Positions 27,001 to 49,500 of a DNA stretch of 64,000 bases are shown here, piece by piece. The notes below the pieces were generated by a model. The model saw only the letters and a program-made list of their open reading frames with translations, was not told the DNA's origin and did no database searches. This DNA is from Pachypanchax playfairii (Eukaryota; Chordata; Actinopteri; Cyprinodontiformes; Aplocheilidae), in the NCBI GenBank assembly GCA_006937955.1, contig SSNP01000015.1, positions 2,728,597 through 2,792,596 on the forward strand, given 5' to 3'. The translations under genes and the position numbers were made by a program. The first letter of the stretch is position 1; every line of letters begins with the position of its first letter.

Positions 27001-30000
27001 GAGCAATCACAGAGCATTTTCATTTTACCAGGAGATTTTTGGTTAAAGGTAAAAACAGAACCTTTATTTTTTCAGACCCACTATATCACAGCTAAATTTG
27101 GACACAAACACACATTCAACAGACAATAACAGAAAATGAAACAGACCTCTGGTGGTGGTAGAAACACACTGGCACTTTGAGGCTTGTTGTACTGCAGAAC
27201 TTTTACCACCTAGCAGAAAAAAAAGACACAAAACAAGAGAACACAATCTTTTTAAACTGTAAATTTTAGTCAAAGGAGACAATTAAGAGGAATATACACA
27301 ATATACACAATTTGCATACTTTTCCAACTTGTACTGATGTATTTTTACATCAACAAGCCAAAATCAAGCCAGATTTTAAACATACTGGCAGAGGGTTGAA
27401 ATGCAAAGATGCTAATTAAATATTTTCTGATCAGAAAGCAACAAACAGACCAGTAAAACATTCATCTCTCTAACAAAGGCAGAAAAGTTTAAAATATGAA
27501 TATTTCTTTATTGTTCTTGAGATTTTTACTTGTTTCACAAACTTGACAGGATTTTTTTTCCTTCTGATTAACTTTAATTGCAAATAAAATATGTGGAGAC
27601 AAACTGTACAATAAGGTTTTGTTAAAGAGGTTCTTGTAAACTGCTAAATAATGTTCATGAAAAATATTAAACTTAACTGACTGTAAAGCTGAAAGTACAT
27701 AAGCTGTTTTTACCTCTTCAGTTCCTCCACAGTTTGCTTTCCTCTTTCTCCCAGGTTGAGGTGGAATGACGCGGCGGGCTGTGCCGTTTTGCTGATAGGG
27801 GAAAGAAGAAATATATCACACGCTGGTTAATTAACTCCCAGACGAGCACATCTAAAATAATTTGGTTTGTTTATGTACCGCTGTGAGTGAGGTGAGCTGC
27901 TCATGGTCTTCTCTGGTCTTGAAGGTGTTGGTGTCTCTCACAGCAGGAAAAACTGCAGCCTGAGACGCTTCTGTTGAACTCGGCAGAGAGGGGACCGGGG
28001 TCGCCGGGGACACCTGAGTTGCCAAGGGAACACTCTCCACCTTCCTCTTCTGTAGCAAACATACACAGACATTCAGCGTTCACTCCACCTGACCAGACAT
28101 GTGGTTCAGTTTTCTGAATACACAGGTCAAAATGAAAAGGTGGGAATGAAGAACGACACTCAGTGTGTTCATCCAGCAGTTTGTACATGAACAAGACTAA
28201 AAACAAATCTGATTAAAAGCCACAGCAAATCAAAGATTTTCATCTAAATTATGGTCAAGTCCAGGTTATTTATTCTGCTGTTAATCACACCTTATTTAAA
28301 CCTGGTGTTAAGATGTAAACGACACTAACGAGCTGCAGCTGCTTCATGTTGCCTCAAACATTTTTTTTTTCTTAAAAGCAGAAAGAGCTTCATGATTATC
28401 GCTGCTGAATTTTGTGCGTCATGATTTTTGGTTATCTATATATTTTTATATCACTTGCAAGACAAATAGATTTATTCCACCTTCAGAACCTGAACAGAAA
28501 ATGTTGTCTGGATAAACCGTGTTTTAAACCACATGTTGGTGGTTTATAAAACAGAATTATCTTTTATTCCAGCAGAGCAAACATGACAGAAAACATGTTA
28601 ACACCAGGATTAAGAGGGTCTCATTAATCTCTAGAATGGGTAAATTTAACTTGTACCGGCGTGGGGAGGGTTTTGCCTCTGGAAGGAGCTTTGGCAGTTT
28701 CAATGTTGAGATCTAGACTCTTCCTCTGAACACAAAGGAAGAGAAGGAAGGGGATTAAATAACACACATGTTGATCCTTATATAAATATTCAAATTGGGT
28801 AAACATTACTAAATAATGACTTCACAAAAAATGACTCCTTAAACACTGAGGACTGGATATAACAATCACTTTTCAGATTTTGTTTATTTTAAATTAACAA
28901 TGAACTCAATTACCTGTTTCTTCTGCAAAGCTGGTTCAGTGTTTGTATCTCTTCTATCACAGATGTTAAGGGTTGACACTTGCTGACAGTGAGAAAACAG
29001 CTGTTATACATTTTATTTACTGTGACATTGTAAAATAACACAAAGCTTTTACATAAAATGTGTACATATACATTTAAAAATATTGCGTCAGAAATTTAAA
29101 AAAATGGGTATTTTATACAAACACAACTTTAGTGGGATATTTTCTTGATGCTGCAGCTGTAAATACTGAGAAAATCTTGAAATATTTAGCAGATAATAAA
29201 GAACTTGTGATTGTTTTTAGATTAGTAGATTATAGATTTTTTGTTCTGGATCAAAAAGTAACAAATATCATTTGAGTTGTTACAAAGATTAAAAAGTTGA
29301 AGAAAAGAGACAAAGTTGCCAATACAGAGAGGTTTTACAAGTCCCAGACAAAAAGGGAGAATGAAGATGAGACAGTGGGTTGAAACAGAGAAGAGATTCA
29401 ACCACTTACAGCTTTTACAGAAGAAACAAGATTAAATGACAGATCAACAAACATTTTAATATTTACTGTTTTTCCTCATTAATTCTCAAATGCAGCTAAG
29501 CGGAAAAAGTCTCCAACTGAATTAGGAGATTTCTAGTTCTAATCTTTCCTCTGTGTGTAAGGGTTGCATGATTAATTTATTTTGAAGAACAGATTTTAGA
29601 GGAACCTGAAAGAACCAAGAAGATGGATTCCGAATCAGTATGAGGGGAGACGTTAAAGACACCACCAGCTGATCAATCTCCCATCAGGACAGCAGAGCAA
29701 ATGACAGACTGAGTTACAGGTCGGCAGCTTAACTGTTCAATTCCGTTGATTTGTGATTTATAAAAAATCTAATCAATGATGAGAAGTAAAAACACAGATT
29801 TTAGCACTGATGAACGATCGATACGCAAAGTCTGAGGAGAATGAAACACTTCGGTATGAGAAACATTTCAATAGCTACCAAACTTACGCTCATCGGACAC
29901 TTTATTTGGTACGTCTGTTTAATTAGTTGTAAACACAAATAGTGAATCCGATGGCAGCAACTTGATGCCTCAAGGTAACTAGATGGGGTGAAGAGAACTT

Positions 30001-32191
30001 GCTGAAGTTCAAACCGAACATCAGAACCAGGGAACAAAAAGTGATTTTTAATTTCAGAAACTACCCACCAGCTGGGATTTTTACTCCCAACCATCTCAGG
30101 TTTACAGAGAAAAGTCTGAAAGACAAAATCCAATGTGCTGCAGTTTTTTTATGTCAGAGAACAAGCAGACGGGTTTGAGAAAACAGAAATGAACAGTAGC
30201 TCGACTAACCACTCGTTACAGCCAAGTTCTGTAGAACACCATCTCTGAGAGGATGTTATGTTGAACCTGGAAGCAGATGGACTCCAGCAGCAGAAGACCA
30301 CACCAGGTGTCACTCCTGTCAGCTAATAGAAAACTCACAGACTTAACAAAACCAGACTGTAACAGATCAGAATAAAGTTCTTGATCTGATGAGTCTCGAT
30401 TTCTTCAGATGTTCTGAATCAGGCATAAAGAACATGAAAACATGGTCCATCCTGCTTGTATCAACTGTTTAGGCTGGTGGTGTCATTTTCATGGATCACT
30501 TCATCAGCTCTTGGTACCAACAGAGCACCACAGCCAAACTGAGTGTTACTGACCACCTCCATCTGTTTATGTCGACGCGCTTCCTTTTTTGGATGGCTTC
30601 CTCCTGCACCATGTCGCACAGCTCAGATTGTCTCATACTGGTTTCATGAACATCACAGTGAGTTCACTGAACTCCAACGACCTCCACAGTAACCAGATCT
30701 CAATCCAACAATGCAGCTTTGGGATGTGGGACAGGAGATTCACATCCTGGACATGTAGCCAAAACATCTGCAGCTACCACATCATGCTATTATTTCAATA
30801 TGGACCAAAGTCTTTGAGGGAAGTTTCCAAGACTTTGTTAAATCTATACCATGAAGACTGAAAGCACTTCGTAGACAGAACAGGGTCCAACTTGGTTCCA
30901 GACAGGTGCATCTAATAAAGAGGCTGGTGAGCATACTGGCATGTGAAATGTTTGCAGTGCTGAAACCACAGCATTAACAACAGTAGATGACCCTCATCCT
31001 AATTGTATTTGCTGTAATGTTTGAGTACTTTTGGTCAAGATTTATCTCGGGGGTTTACTCACCACTTCTCTTTCAGGTGAACTGGGACGAGAACCAGGAA
31101 GTCCATTCTTGGTCGGCGTTTTAGCTTCTTTTTTAGGAAACTGAAGCTTTTTGATGTCAAGTCTATCCGTGTTGACCCACTCATCCAGACGCTTGTTGAC
31201 TGATGAAACATTACAAAGACAAAATGACTACGTTTAACGCAACATGGAAAAACCTCTCCAAAAGGACAGTAACAAAAGAAACTGCCATTCCAGTCTTTAA
31301 CAACCTTTATAGTGACAGATAAAACAAAAATAAACTTTACTCACAGTCAATGTAGTGCACATAGTACATCTTTCTCCCAGATGCTTCCTTCACACTTAAA
31401 ATCTCAGCCAGAGCTGCAAGAAAATATAAATATTTTAAACTAAAATGAAGCCACTTTTGACAAAAGTCTGCTGAAAGTTGTAGCTAACTAACAATCCTCC
31501 ACTACTGAGAATAAAAACGTATTTGGGGGTTTTAGAATTTTAAACGATCTAAAAGTGATAAATGTAAGAATAAATATTAGAAAAATAATACTACGCTTTT
31601 TTATCTTTATGCTTTTGTACAGTTTTTTCCCGGTGTTCTATTTATTCTTTATATTTATTTTTATCCAATTTTTCTCTTGGTTTAACTAGACAAATAAAGG
31701 GTCATTTCGCTTTCCTTAATGTTGGATAGAAAGCTCTTAAAAATCATAATCATTATGTGAAATCAGAGCAAGACTGACCAATCTTAAGTTTATTTATTTA
31801 CAGAGAAAATAATACGTTGAAATTCTGATATTACACAAAACTTTTCTAGTTTAGAATCATTATAAATTAACGTATAGAACAGAATGACACCTTTCACCCC
31901 CTTTAGTAATCATATTATGTGTCTTGTTCAGCTCGTGTTTTGACTGGTTTCTGCTAGCAGCCAGCTGAGGTTCGTTAGTTAGCATTAGCTTTAGCATTGG
32001 GAAAACAAACGGTCAACACTTACGCCATTCGTCTTCGTGTTCTTGGTTTTTACGAAGAACAGGGAGGCGGCAGCCCTCCACAATCTCGACCTGTTAATAA
32101 ACAGATGTTATTTTACAACCTAACGCTGGTCAATGCCTTGTAAATTATATTGTTTCTTTTAAGAACCTACCGAAGACGAGTTGTCCACCAT
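24088..32191 (-). CDS. kat5: Lysine acetyltransferase 5 (Tip60), catalytic subunit of the NuA4/TIP60 complex
   Basis: Coding exons: 32191-32171, 32090-32024, 31413-31345, 31199-31063, 28982-28914, 28725-28657, 28049-27879, 27791-27714, 27209-27147, 26892-26644, 25686-25597, 25508-25368, 25271-25178, 25098-24939, 24851-24770, 24222-24088. All have GT-AG borders; if all are used the protein has 564 residues. The N-terminus MVDNSSS leads into the chromodomain (about 10-70, YVHYIDFNKRLDEW), then a variable linker (about 99-248). The MYST domain follows, with C2HC zinc ligands Cys314, Cys317, His330 and Cys334, the autoacetylated Lys at 378, catalytic Cys420, acetyl-CoA loop QRRGYG (428-433) and general base Glu454. 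It ends HFTPKDWSKRGKW, as in the family. Tip60 acetylates histones H4 and H2A, p53 and ATM in DNA repair and transcription. The protein exceeds human isoforms (about 513-546) because of two linker exons described separately. A Tc1-like relic lies in the intron between 28982 and 31063. Confidence 0.97.
26443..26515 (+). repeat. Possible partial copy of the palindromic MITE-like family
   Basis: 'agtctccagctgcagtcctgctggg' followed by 'ttactgctccaacacacctgattcg' resembles half of a common fish palindromic element whose fuller form is at 37466-37648. It lies in a kat5 intron. Confidence 0.4.
27147..27209 (-). other. kat5: kat5 frame-neutral 63-base linker exon (probable cassette)
   Basis: The exon encodes 21 residues, VVKVLQYNKPQ-SVFLPPPE in outline, between ...NCGGTEE and DSQDSSDGIP. 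It has a TTCTGCTAG acceptor and a GAG|GTCTGT donor that is weak at positions +3 to +6. Both borders are phase 0, so skipping keeps the frame. The human protein joins the flanking parts directly. The weak donor and symmetric phase suggest alternative splicing. This is inferred without transcript data. Confidence 0.7.
28914..28982 (-). other. kat5: kat5 candidate 69-base cassette exon not matched to mammalian Tip60
   Basis: The exon is bounded by a strong pyrimidine tract plus CTGTCAG acceptor and a CAG|GTAATT donor. It is open in phase 0 and encodes 23 residues starting QVSTLNICDRRDT. It sits between the exon ending ...SPEREV and the exon starting RKSLDLNIE, which is also 69 bases and phase 0. 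No corresponding segment is known to me in human KAT5. It could be a real fish exon or a chance open stretch with good splice sites. Confidence 0.5.
29885..30935 (+). mobile_element. Decayed Tc1/mariner-type DNA transposon
   Basis: The inverted ends match: the left end reads CGCTCATCGGACACTTTATT and the right end, reversed, TGCTCACCAGCCTCTTTATT, each flanked by a TA dinucleotide as in Tc1 target duplications. The length of about 1.05 kb fits. Internal stretches such as 'cagcagaagaccacaccagg', 'ctgatgagtctcgatttctt' and 'gatctcaatccaac' followed by 'ctttgggatgtgg' are the DNA of the DDE transposase motifs. Stops and frame shifts interrupt the frame, so it is inactive. It lies in the kat5 intron between the exons at 28982 and 31063, in the opposite orientation to kat5. 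Confidence 0.85.
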
Positions 32192-32300
32192 TTTCGTCGT
32201 CTGTGAGCGCAGCAGCAGGGTGTTGTGGGAAAATGCCGGTCCACAACAAAGATGAAACATACAACAAGATGATTACCTGTCTACTCACCGGAAGTTACAT
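32192..32300 (-). promoter_or_regulatory. kat5 5' UTR and promoter region
   Basis: The start codon at 32191 sits in AAAATGGTGGAC, similar to YY1 sites that often overlap start codons of housekeeping genes. Just upstream is a GC-richer stretch with 'ttgtgggaaaatgccgg', which contains the TGTGGGAA core of RBPJ-type sites. No TATA box is evident. The assignment rests on position and motif likeness only. Confidence 0.4.
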
Positions 32301-35190
32301 GGAAATCGACTTTATTAATAGTACACGTCAATAACTGTGTTTATAAAAGTTGTGTTGCTTGTAGGCTGTTATATTTCTTATAACAATGTCCAGTGTGAAT
32401 GAAAATAAAAAGCAGTTTAGGATACATGATGTAAAATAACATAAAATAAAAATTTTTAGTGGAAATGATTTAAACAAGCAAGGGAAAAGGTTATAAATTT
32501 TCTTTATTATAATCCTTGGAACAGCATTCAGTATACAGAACTTGATTTTGTTAACTAACCATAAATGAAACAATAACTTAAAATTCAACTCAGTTCAATT
32601 ACATTCAATTCTTTAACACCTTCTTAATAGGGGACATTAAATAAACAAATATAAGAGCTACATAAATAAATAAATTGGCTGTGTAAAACAAACAAACAAA
32701 AAAACAAACAACAACAAACCCCCCCAATAACAACTCTCAGTTGCATGTCTTTTTTTCAAAGCTTTCTGTGGAAATAGCCTGGACATTATTATTATTAATC
32801 GCCATGCATGATAGAGTGCATTTCCGTTATCGTTTAAAAAAACATGAAATAGTGAAATGATAAAAGTGTTCAAACAAAAACCCTTTTGCATTTATCAGCT
32901 GTATCACCTTCAAAGATCTTTTATCATGCCCACACATGACTGTGTTTACTGACATTTTATGGATTTAAATGGGGTCAAAAATATTCACCAAGAATTTTAA
33001 CTTGTTATAAAACCCCCTTAAAATAACAAAACATTTTAAGGCAGAGAAAGTCAATTTCTTCACCGAAACCTCTAGTTAAGACTTTTTTAAACTGCTTAAA
33101 GATTCTTTGTTAACAAGATGGAGCAGAGTTAGAGTTTCTGTCCCATTCAGAATCAAATCCACTTTTTTTTTTTTACCAATTTGACAGAATCTTATGAAGC
33201 TCAGATTTTCAAGCAACAACTTGAAAACTAATTATTTTGCCAACGTCAAATTAAACTGTAATTCACTCAACATCCATTGAAAGTTTAAATTCAATTATTC
33301 CAAAAAAAAAAAAAAAAAACTGGAGGCAAAGAAAAATGACAACATAGCTTACCGAGAGGAAAGTCTCAGTTCCCTTTTCATTAAAGTTCAAAATACCTTT
33401 GGATGGTTATTGCACGTAATATAACCAAGAGGAAGATGAGACTTATAAAGTGACTCAAGCAACAGCAGGGGGAGGTATTACTCTAAAAACATCACAATGT
33501 TGACTATTGCTGTTATGACAGAAACAAACCTGCAGCCTCCTTCCTTTTCTATGTGCAGAACAGAGAAGCTGATCAATCAGTGATCACTGATCGATTTGAT
33601 TCCTGCAGAGACTCACAATCAGCTACATATTAATTCATTTGATGCAATTTGCAACTCATTCTGACACATTTATATTTGACCTTTACATGCCCATATCTCT
33701 TCTTCCATTAAAAAAATCCACCAGTATTTGATTTCAGAACGTTTGAAAACATTCAACAGGAATAAAAGACAACATTTCCTCATTATAAAGAAGAAATTAA
33801 AGGACTTTGCTGCTTATTTCATCCTCCAACATTCAGGTGCCTTTTTTTTTGCTGTCGTTCGAGCAGAGCTTGTCTCCATTTTATATATAAATTAAAATAA
33901 ATAAAAAAGAAACATACACAAAAAAGTGCAAATATACATTTGTTTACAGCATGACATACTCACTGTACAATCATTGATTATATACTCACATTATTTTATG
34001 CAATATACAATAAGGATTACTAAGTAGCATAGTTTGAGTAAGAAATATTTCATAGCAAGTATTTTGGAAAAAATTTGCATTGCTGTGTGACTAGGAGAGG
34101 CTTTTCTAAAAGATGGTGAATGTGTGTTTTGGATTTTGTGTGTGTGTCACATCTTCAGTGTGTGAGAAAGCCAGGTAGTTAGACATCATGTCCAAACAAC
34201 ACCGCAGAGTAAACTCAAATCAGTTTTAGTTCAGAGGCACCAAAAAATAAAATTAAAAAAAAAACAAAGAAAAGAAAGCCAGCATTTCAAGTATCTAGCA
34301 TAGTTTTTGGACAACACGCGTGTGTCAGACAGCAAAGCAGACAGAGGTGAAGGGAAAAGGACGGGGGATTATTTTAGTAGCTCGGACAAGAAGGTGGAAG
34401 CTAAAGAGTCATACAACAAGTGGAAACAAGCATTTTTAAAGAAGAGCAGTGTCAAAACATTAACACATCACCTTTTTTAAATCCTCAGGATAAACTATTG
34501 CACTTTGTCTAAAACATCTCTGTTAGTGAAACAGGTTCCTGTATGGAAACTTACGTTCACATTTTGATCCCAGATCACTGAATATATCCTCCGTTATGAT
34601 GAAAACAAAGAATGAGATGAAAGTAAAGACTCCTGGTTTCTGATCCAACTTTAAATCACTTGTTAGATCAGTTTAAAATGTCCACAAACAGGTTTCAAAC
34701 ATCATCAGCCGCAGAGCAGAAGGTTTTTGCTAAAAATCATCCAAATAATGAAAGTCATCCAGTGGCAGTCGGGTTTTTAAGGTCATTTTCAATGAAGATC
34801 AGGATGTTCAGCTTCGGGTTGTACGAGTACCTGAAAAGAGTCACGCAAAAGGTTTTTTTTATTCCATTGAATGTTTCCGTTAGTCTGATGGCAAACAGAA
34901 AGAATCCAGCTTGAAATGTGGACAGACGCCGGTCTGATTACGGATCAGTCGAAAAGGAATCTGATGTGGATTGGATCACCTTCAGAGGCACTGGTTTAAA
35001 ACGAGTTACAATATTGTTGTTTTTCTTGATGGAAGTTTTGAAATTAAATGTCAAATTTCTCGAGTTTTAAGAAACATGCTTTAGATTACTTTGTTGGGAA
35101 CTTTATGATGCAGACGTAAAAGACCTTTTCTGTTTTTTGGGGGGGGAAGATAGGCTGATAATTTTCACTTGGTAATGGATAAACTTCTGT
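32301..35190. other. Spacer: kat5 upstream flank and probable abcg4 3' UTR
   Basis: No exons are seen. The sequence is AT-rich with homopolymers (A18 near 33301-33320) and several minus-strand AATAAA signals, among them 34858-34863. Part of it, perhaps up to 34 kb or lower, may be the long AU-rich 3' UTR of abcg4. This interval also carries the junction between the two synteny blocks. Confidence 0.5.
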
Positions 35191-35191
35191 T

Positions 35192-35197
35192 TTTATT
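35192..35197 (-). terminator. First candidate abcg4 polyadenylation signal
   Basis: AATAAA on the minus strand (TTTATT on +), about 165 bases past the stop codon at 35361. Additional signals further downstream would allow longer 3' UTRs. Confidence 0.45.
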
Positions 35198-35360
35198 AAA
35201 TCCCTTCCATCATTTCAACCCTGTACCATTTAGTTAACGGCGCAGCAGGTCTTTCTCATGATTGTATGCACTGGATTTGTGTCCTGCGTAAAACTGAGAC
35301 GACTAAACAGAAACACTTGGCTGAAATATTCACGAGCATCCAGATTCTTCAGAGGTTGTC

Positions 35361-45802
<10,442 letters not shown>

Positions 45803-45811
45803 TCTAAAAGG

Positions 45812-47690
45812 CTGCAAAGAAGAGTAGACACATCAGTCCTCCCTCCCCAAAGAAGAACGTTTCTACTGTCCAACACAACACATAGAAAACCTGGATTAAC
45901 TACAATTAACTCAAACTGAATCAAATAAATAAAAAAGGTTTTAGTGCTGATTATTTGAATTGTTTATTTAGAGGTTGGAATTTTGACTCCAGAGATGATT
46001 TAAGACCTACTGCACATGTTGTTCTAGGTGCTAGACAAGCATTTGGTCCATGAACTGGCTGTTTAAAGTGAGTGTGAGGAATTTGTATCTGGTTTCAATC
46101 CTGCAGCACACTTACAGTCCAGTTCTGCTGATTCACATGAATTTCCTCCCAGACAAGGCGGACTGACTGAAGTGGAAGACAATGAAGTGCGTGATGATGA
46201 TGATGATCCATGAGTTTTCCAATAATTTGAAACTGGAACAACATACTGATCCTGATATCAACACGCAGTCAGAATGTCTTTCAAATTGTAAGAACATCAA
46301 CTTGATTCTTTACAATTATAAGTGTATTCATTAAATATTCAGACCCAGAGTTAATGCATTGCATCATTTGTACTTCCCTAACAACTAATATTGTGGTTTA
46401 CAACATGTAAAGATAATACAAAGATGGCGGTCTGATGACATAATTTCCACTGAGGAAACATGCATGAGGATGTTTCTTTTTGTTGTTGTTGTTGTTTTTT
46501 ATAATTATTTCCAAGGATAATCATTGATATTTTGATATTTTAGTTAGTTTGGACATTTTATTTTTCAAACATATGTTACTCAATGTAGATTTTTAGTTTG
46601 TTGTAATCCTTATTCTCAGGTCCACCTAGCCTGACCAATCAGATCCTCCTGCATTATGTTCAAATGCACGTCTTTGTAAAGTATTCTGTCAAAGACTTGG
46701 GCCTGGTTGATCAGGTAAAGGTCCACCTGCTCGGAGTTGTGTTCCTGCTTCAAGACTCCTGGTTGAAATTGGCGGCATCATTAACGAGCTTCTGCAGTAA
46801 CTTGATGACAAATTGTTAAGGTAAGGTTCTGCATTTGAATTTAATGCCTTGAATGAAGACCAGTAACACTTCCCAATGTGACAGACTCAAATGGGACAGC
46901 CAGCACATCCTAAACGCGTACAGTTCCCAAAGGTGCAGACAGATGGGAGTTTCTGATAATCTTGGGGTGACACTCACAAACTAAAAGCCGTAATAGAATT
47001 TCAGGAGTTTCATTACGCTGTTGTCTTATGGAGGTTGTTTAAATGGTGAATATGAGAGTTAGGAAGTTGATTTCTGATACAGCCATGCTTTGGTTTCACA
47101 TTTCATGTTTTACAGAACAAAAAAATGACATAAGCACATTCACACAAAATATGATTCCTATAAGACAATCTGGAAAGGTCAATGTTTTTATGAGAGTCAT
47201 CATGAGATTGATGAATAAGTAAGAAAGATCAGAGTTTGTCTTTTTTGGGGGGTACTGAAAAATATAAACAAAAACTTGTTTCTGGCACAAAAAAATAGAT
47301 GAAATAAAAAGTTTGTTTTTCTAGTTTGGATGGGTTAACCGTGACACCTTTCATGCACTCACCTGTATTTTACAACATAAAGTTAGGAAATCAAGTCAAA
47401 CCAGATCTGACCTCATTACAAAGCAACAAAAACTTTGATAAAAGAATAAAGTCCCTGAATGCATCGAAACAGTTTCATAGTAAACAAACATTTTTGTAGT
47501 ATTCCCCAGCTGTCAACTATGAGTCATGGTGTGTAATGATATCCTGATGTGAGGAGGACCATGATGAAAATTGACCATGGCTTTTTATTGATCATCTTGC
47601 CATTAGTGAATTTCCATTCTAAGCCTGTTTATAATCTGTGTAACACAGATTTTAATGGCTTTTCTGTGATTGAAAGACCTTCATGTTTAG
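45812..47690. other. abcg4 upstream sequence, no gene seen
   Basis: Probably the intron in the abcg4 5' leader. Short simple repeats are present: (GAT)n near 46190-46208 and (TTG)n near 46484-46500. No exon with coding likeness was found on either strand. Confidence 0.5.
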
Positions 47691-47709
47691 TCATGTGAAG
47701 CTCCGTGTG

Positions 47710-48030
47710 TGTGTGGGGGGGGGGGCTTGTTTTTCTGACCACCTGAGGACCAGTTTCCTGACTTTTACTATCTTTCTGGGGTCCGAGGGGGGACCGAAGC
47801 CTGGTCCCCATAAGGGGGACTCCCCTTTTTAGGGTTAGGGGTTAGGTTTATAGGTATGATGTGAATAGAGTTTTAGTTAGTCTTAGGGTTAGTTATAGAT
47901 CAGTAATGGTTAAGGTTAGGAAAAGGGTTTGGGTTAGGTATAAATCTAGTTACTAAAATCAATGGAAGTCAATGGATGGTCCCCATAAGGATAACAAAAC
48001 ACACTTCTATGTGTGTGTGTGTGTGTGAGT
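47710..48030 (+). repeat. Interspersed repeat with telomere-like GGTTAG degenerate core and (GT)n end
   Basis: The run is: 'tgtgtgtgtggggggggggg', then 'gaccacctgaggaccagtttcc', then several 'ggttaggg', 'agggttag' and 'gggttagg' blocks (about 47829-47945), then 'caatggatggtccccataaggataacaaaac', then (GT)n at 48009-48026. The whole is a common fish element whose core looks like degenerate telomere repeats. It is not evidence of a telomere. Confidence 0.65.
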
Positions 48031-48419
48031 GGGAGAACCACACACACATCCTGAGGATGAGAGTGAAAGATGGTTGTCAAAGGGAAAGAAAGCATTGCAG
48101 TGGTGATTCTGCACTCTGCTGTGACTTGATGTTCTCCAACAAGCACCTGTTAACTGCAAACTGATGGTCATGACAACACAAAAAAAAAAGTCCCTAATGA
48201 GTCATGTTTGAGGATAAATCTTTGTTCGCTTTACAGTGTGTTGAATTGCACATGTAAAAGTAAAGAGCTGAACATACTTCTTATTATGTTGAAACGTCCA
48301 GGTGAGCAGATCAGCAGCGCTCAGTTGATCCCCCCAGACAGAATAGGCCAATCCTTCAACATCAGCTCTCCCTCAGAAGGTCCCAGTCAGGAAAAAACAA
48401 ACATCAAACAAATAAACAA

Positions 48420-49500
48420 TTAGCTCCCAGTGTGCTCACAGAGTCCAACTAAAATCTGGTTCGGTTTTTGGACATGAAAGGACCGAGCTGTGTTCTCCTC
48501 GTCGGTATCTCGCGGGGTGCGGCGCTCATCATCCCGCATCCAGCACAGCAACCCCTGAGATTCAAATCATGTCCGGCCGCCCTCTCAAACTATGACTGCA
48601 TCCCAGAGATTCGTAAGAGGAGCAGGATGACTGTCATGTTTTCCCTCGGAAAAATCCGATTATTCCTCTCAGAAAATCCGTCGGTTTCGAGCTCGTGAAG
48701 CACAAACATCCTCAGCATCAGCAGCAGCCATGTGGAAGATCAGTCTTCATCCCGTAACATAAAAACCCAGATCAGATGAGCCGACACAAACATTGCTGCA
48801 GCCTGATGTAGCAGCCAGTCGCCGTTATCCTCGTTTTTTTTTTTTTTTTTACCGGTGAGTGCGTCTATGTGATGCGCACGCGGGTCTGGGATACAGGGCG
48901 TTGCTGCCAAGATTCTGGAGGAGAAAATACTCCTTTTGTTTTGATGCTTTACTTTCCCATTTAAACTAATCGACATAATAAACCTTTATAAAGGGTTAAA
49001 CACACACAGAGACACTCATGTAAAGAACTAGAGTGTTGATCTAAAGCTGAAATTCTCACCTAAAAGTAAAAAACTCTTCAGAATTAAATTCCTTCTCATT
49101 CTACTGACCGTCATATCACATTAATTAGTTTAACCTTCTAATTATTTAATCCCATCTTCTGCGTTGGGATTCATTTGAGCTACTAGGAAGTAAAACAATT
49201 AAATTAGAACTCAGCTCTGCGGTTATTATTCGGATTTGTCACACACTGATGAATAAAACTGGATGGATCTTGTCTCCACGGCTGCTGTCAGTCAGAGTAT
49301 ACAGGCTTTATTTTTTTGTTGTTATTTTTTTATGATTATTTTGGATGAAACCGAGGTCCCTCTGTCCCTTTAAAGGCCGCACCTGCGCAGCTGCTGATGC
49401 TGCAGTGCCCGGGTTATTTTCGGTAAAGCAGCCGGGGTTACTCGCGTTCAATCGGGCCCTACACGACTTACATCACCCCTGAGATGAAATCCAAACCATT
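48420..49500 (-). promoter_or_regulatory. Candidate abcg4 promoter / non-coding first exon region
   Basis: Two stretches richer in G, C and CpG than the surroundings, at about 48480-48620 and 48850-48910 with a third at 49370-49470, lie upstream of the first coding exon of abcg4, which must be joined to a non-coding exon. 49375-49400 contains 'ccgcacctgcgcagctgctg', with E-box-like CAGCTG. A T17-18 run is at about 48834-48850. No single donor could be assigned with confidence. Confidence 0.35.

Noticed and set aside
30589..30861. 90-codon + strand frame in a kat5 intron
   Set aside because: It is a remnant of the transposase C-terminal part of the Tc1-like relic, shifted out of frame, and not a gene.
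47820..47950. Interstitial telomere or chromosome end
   Set aside because: The GGTTAG units are degenerate, few and embedded in a known type of interspersed repeat with unique sequence on both sides.
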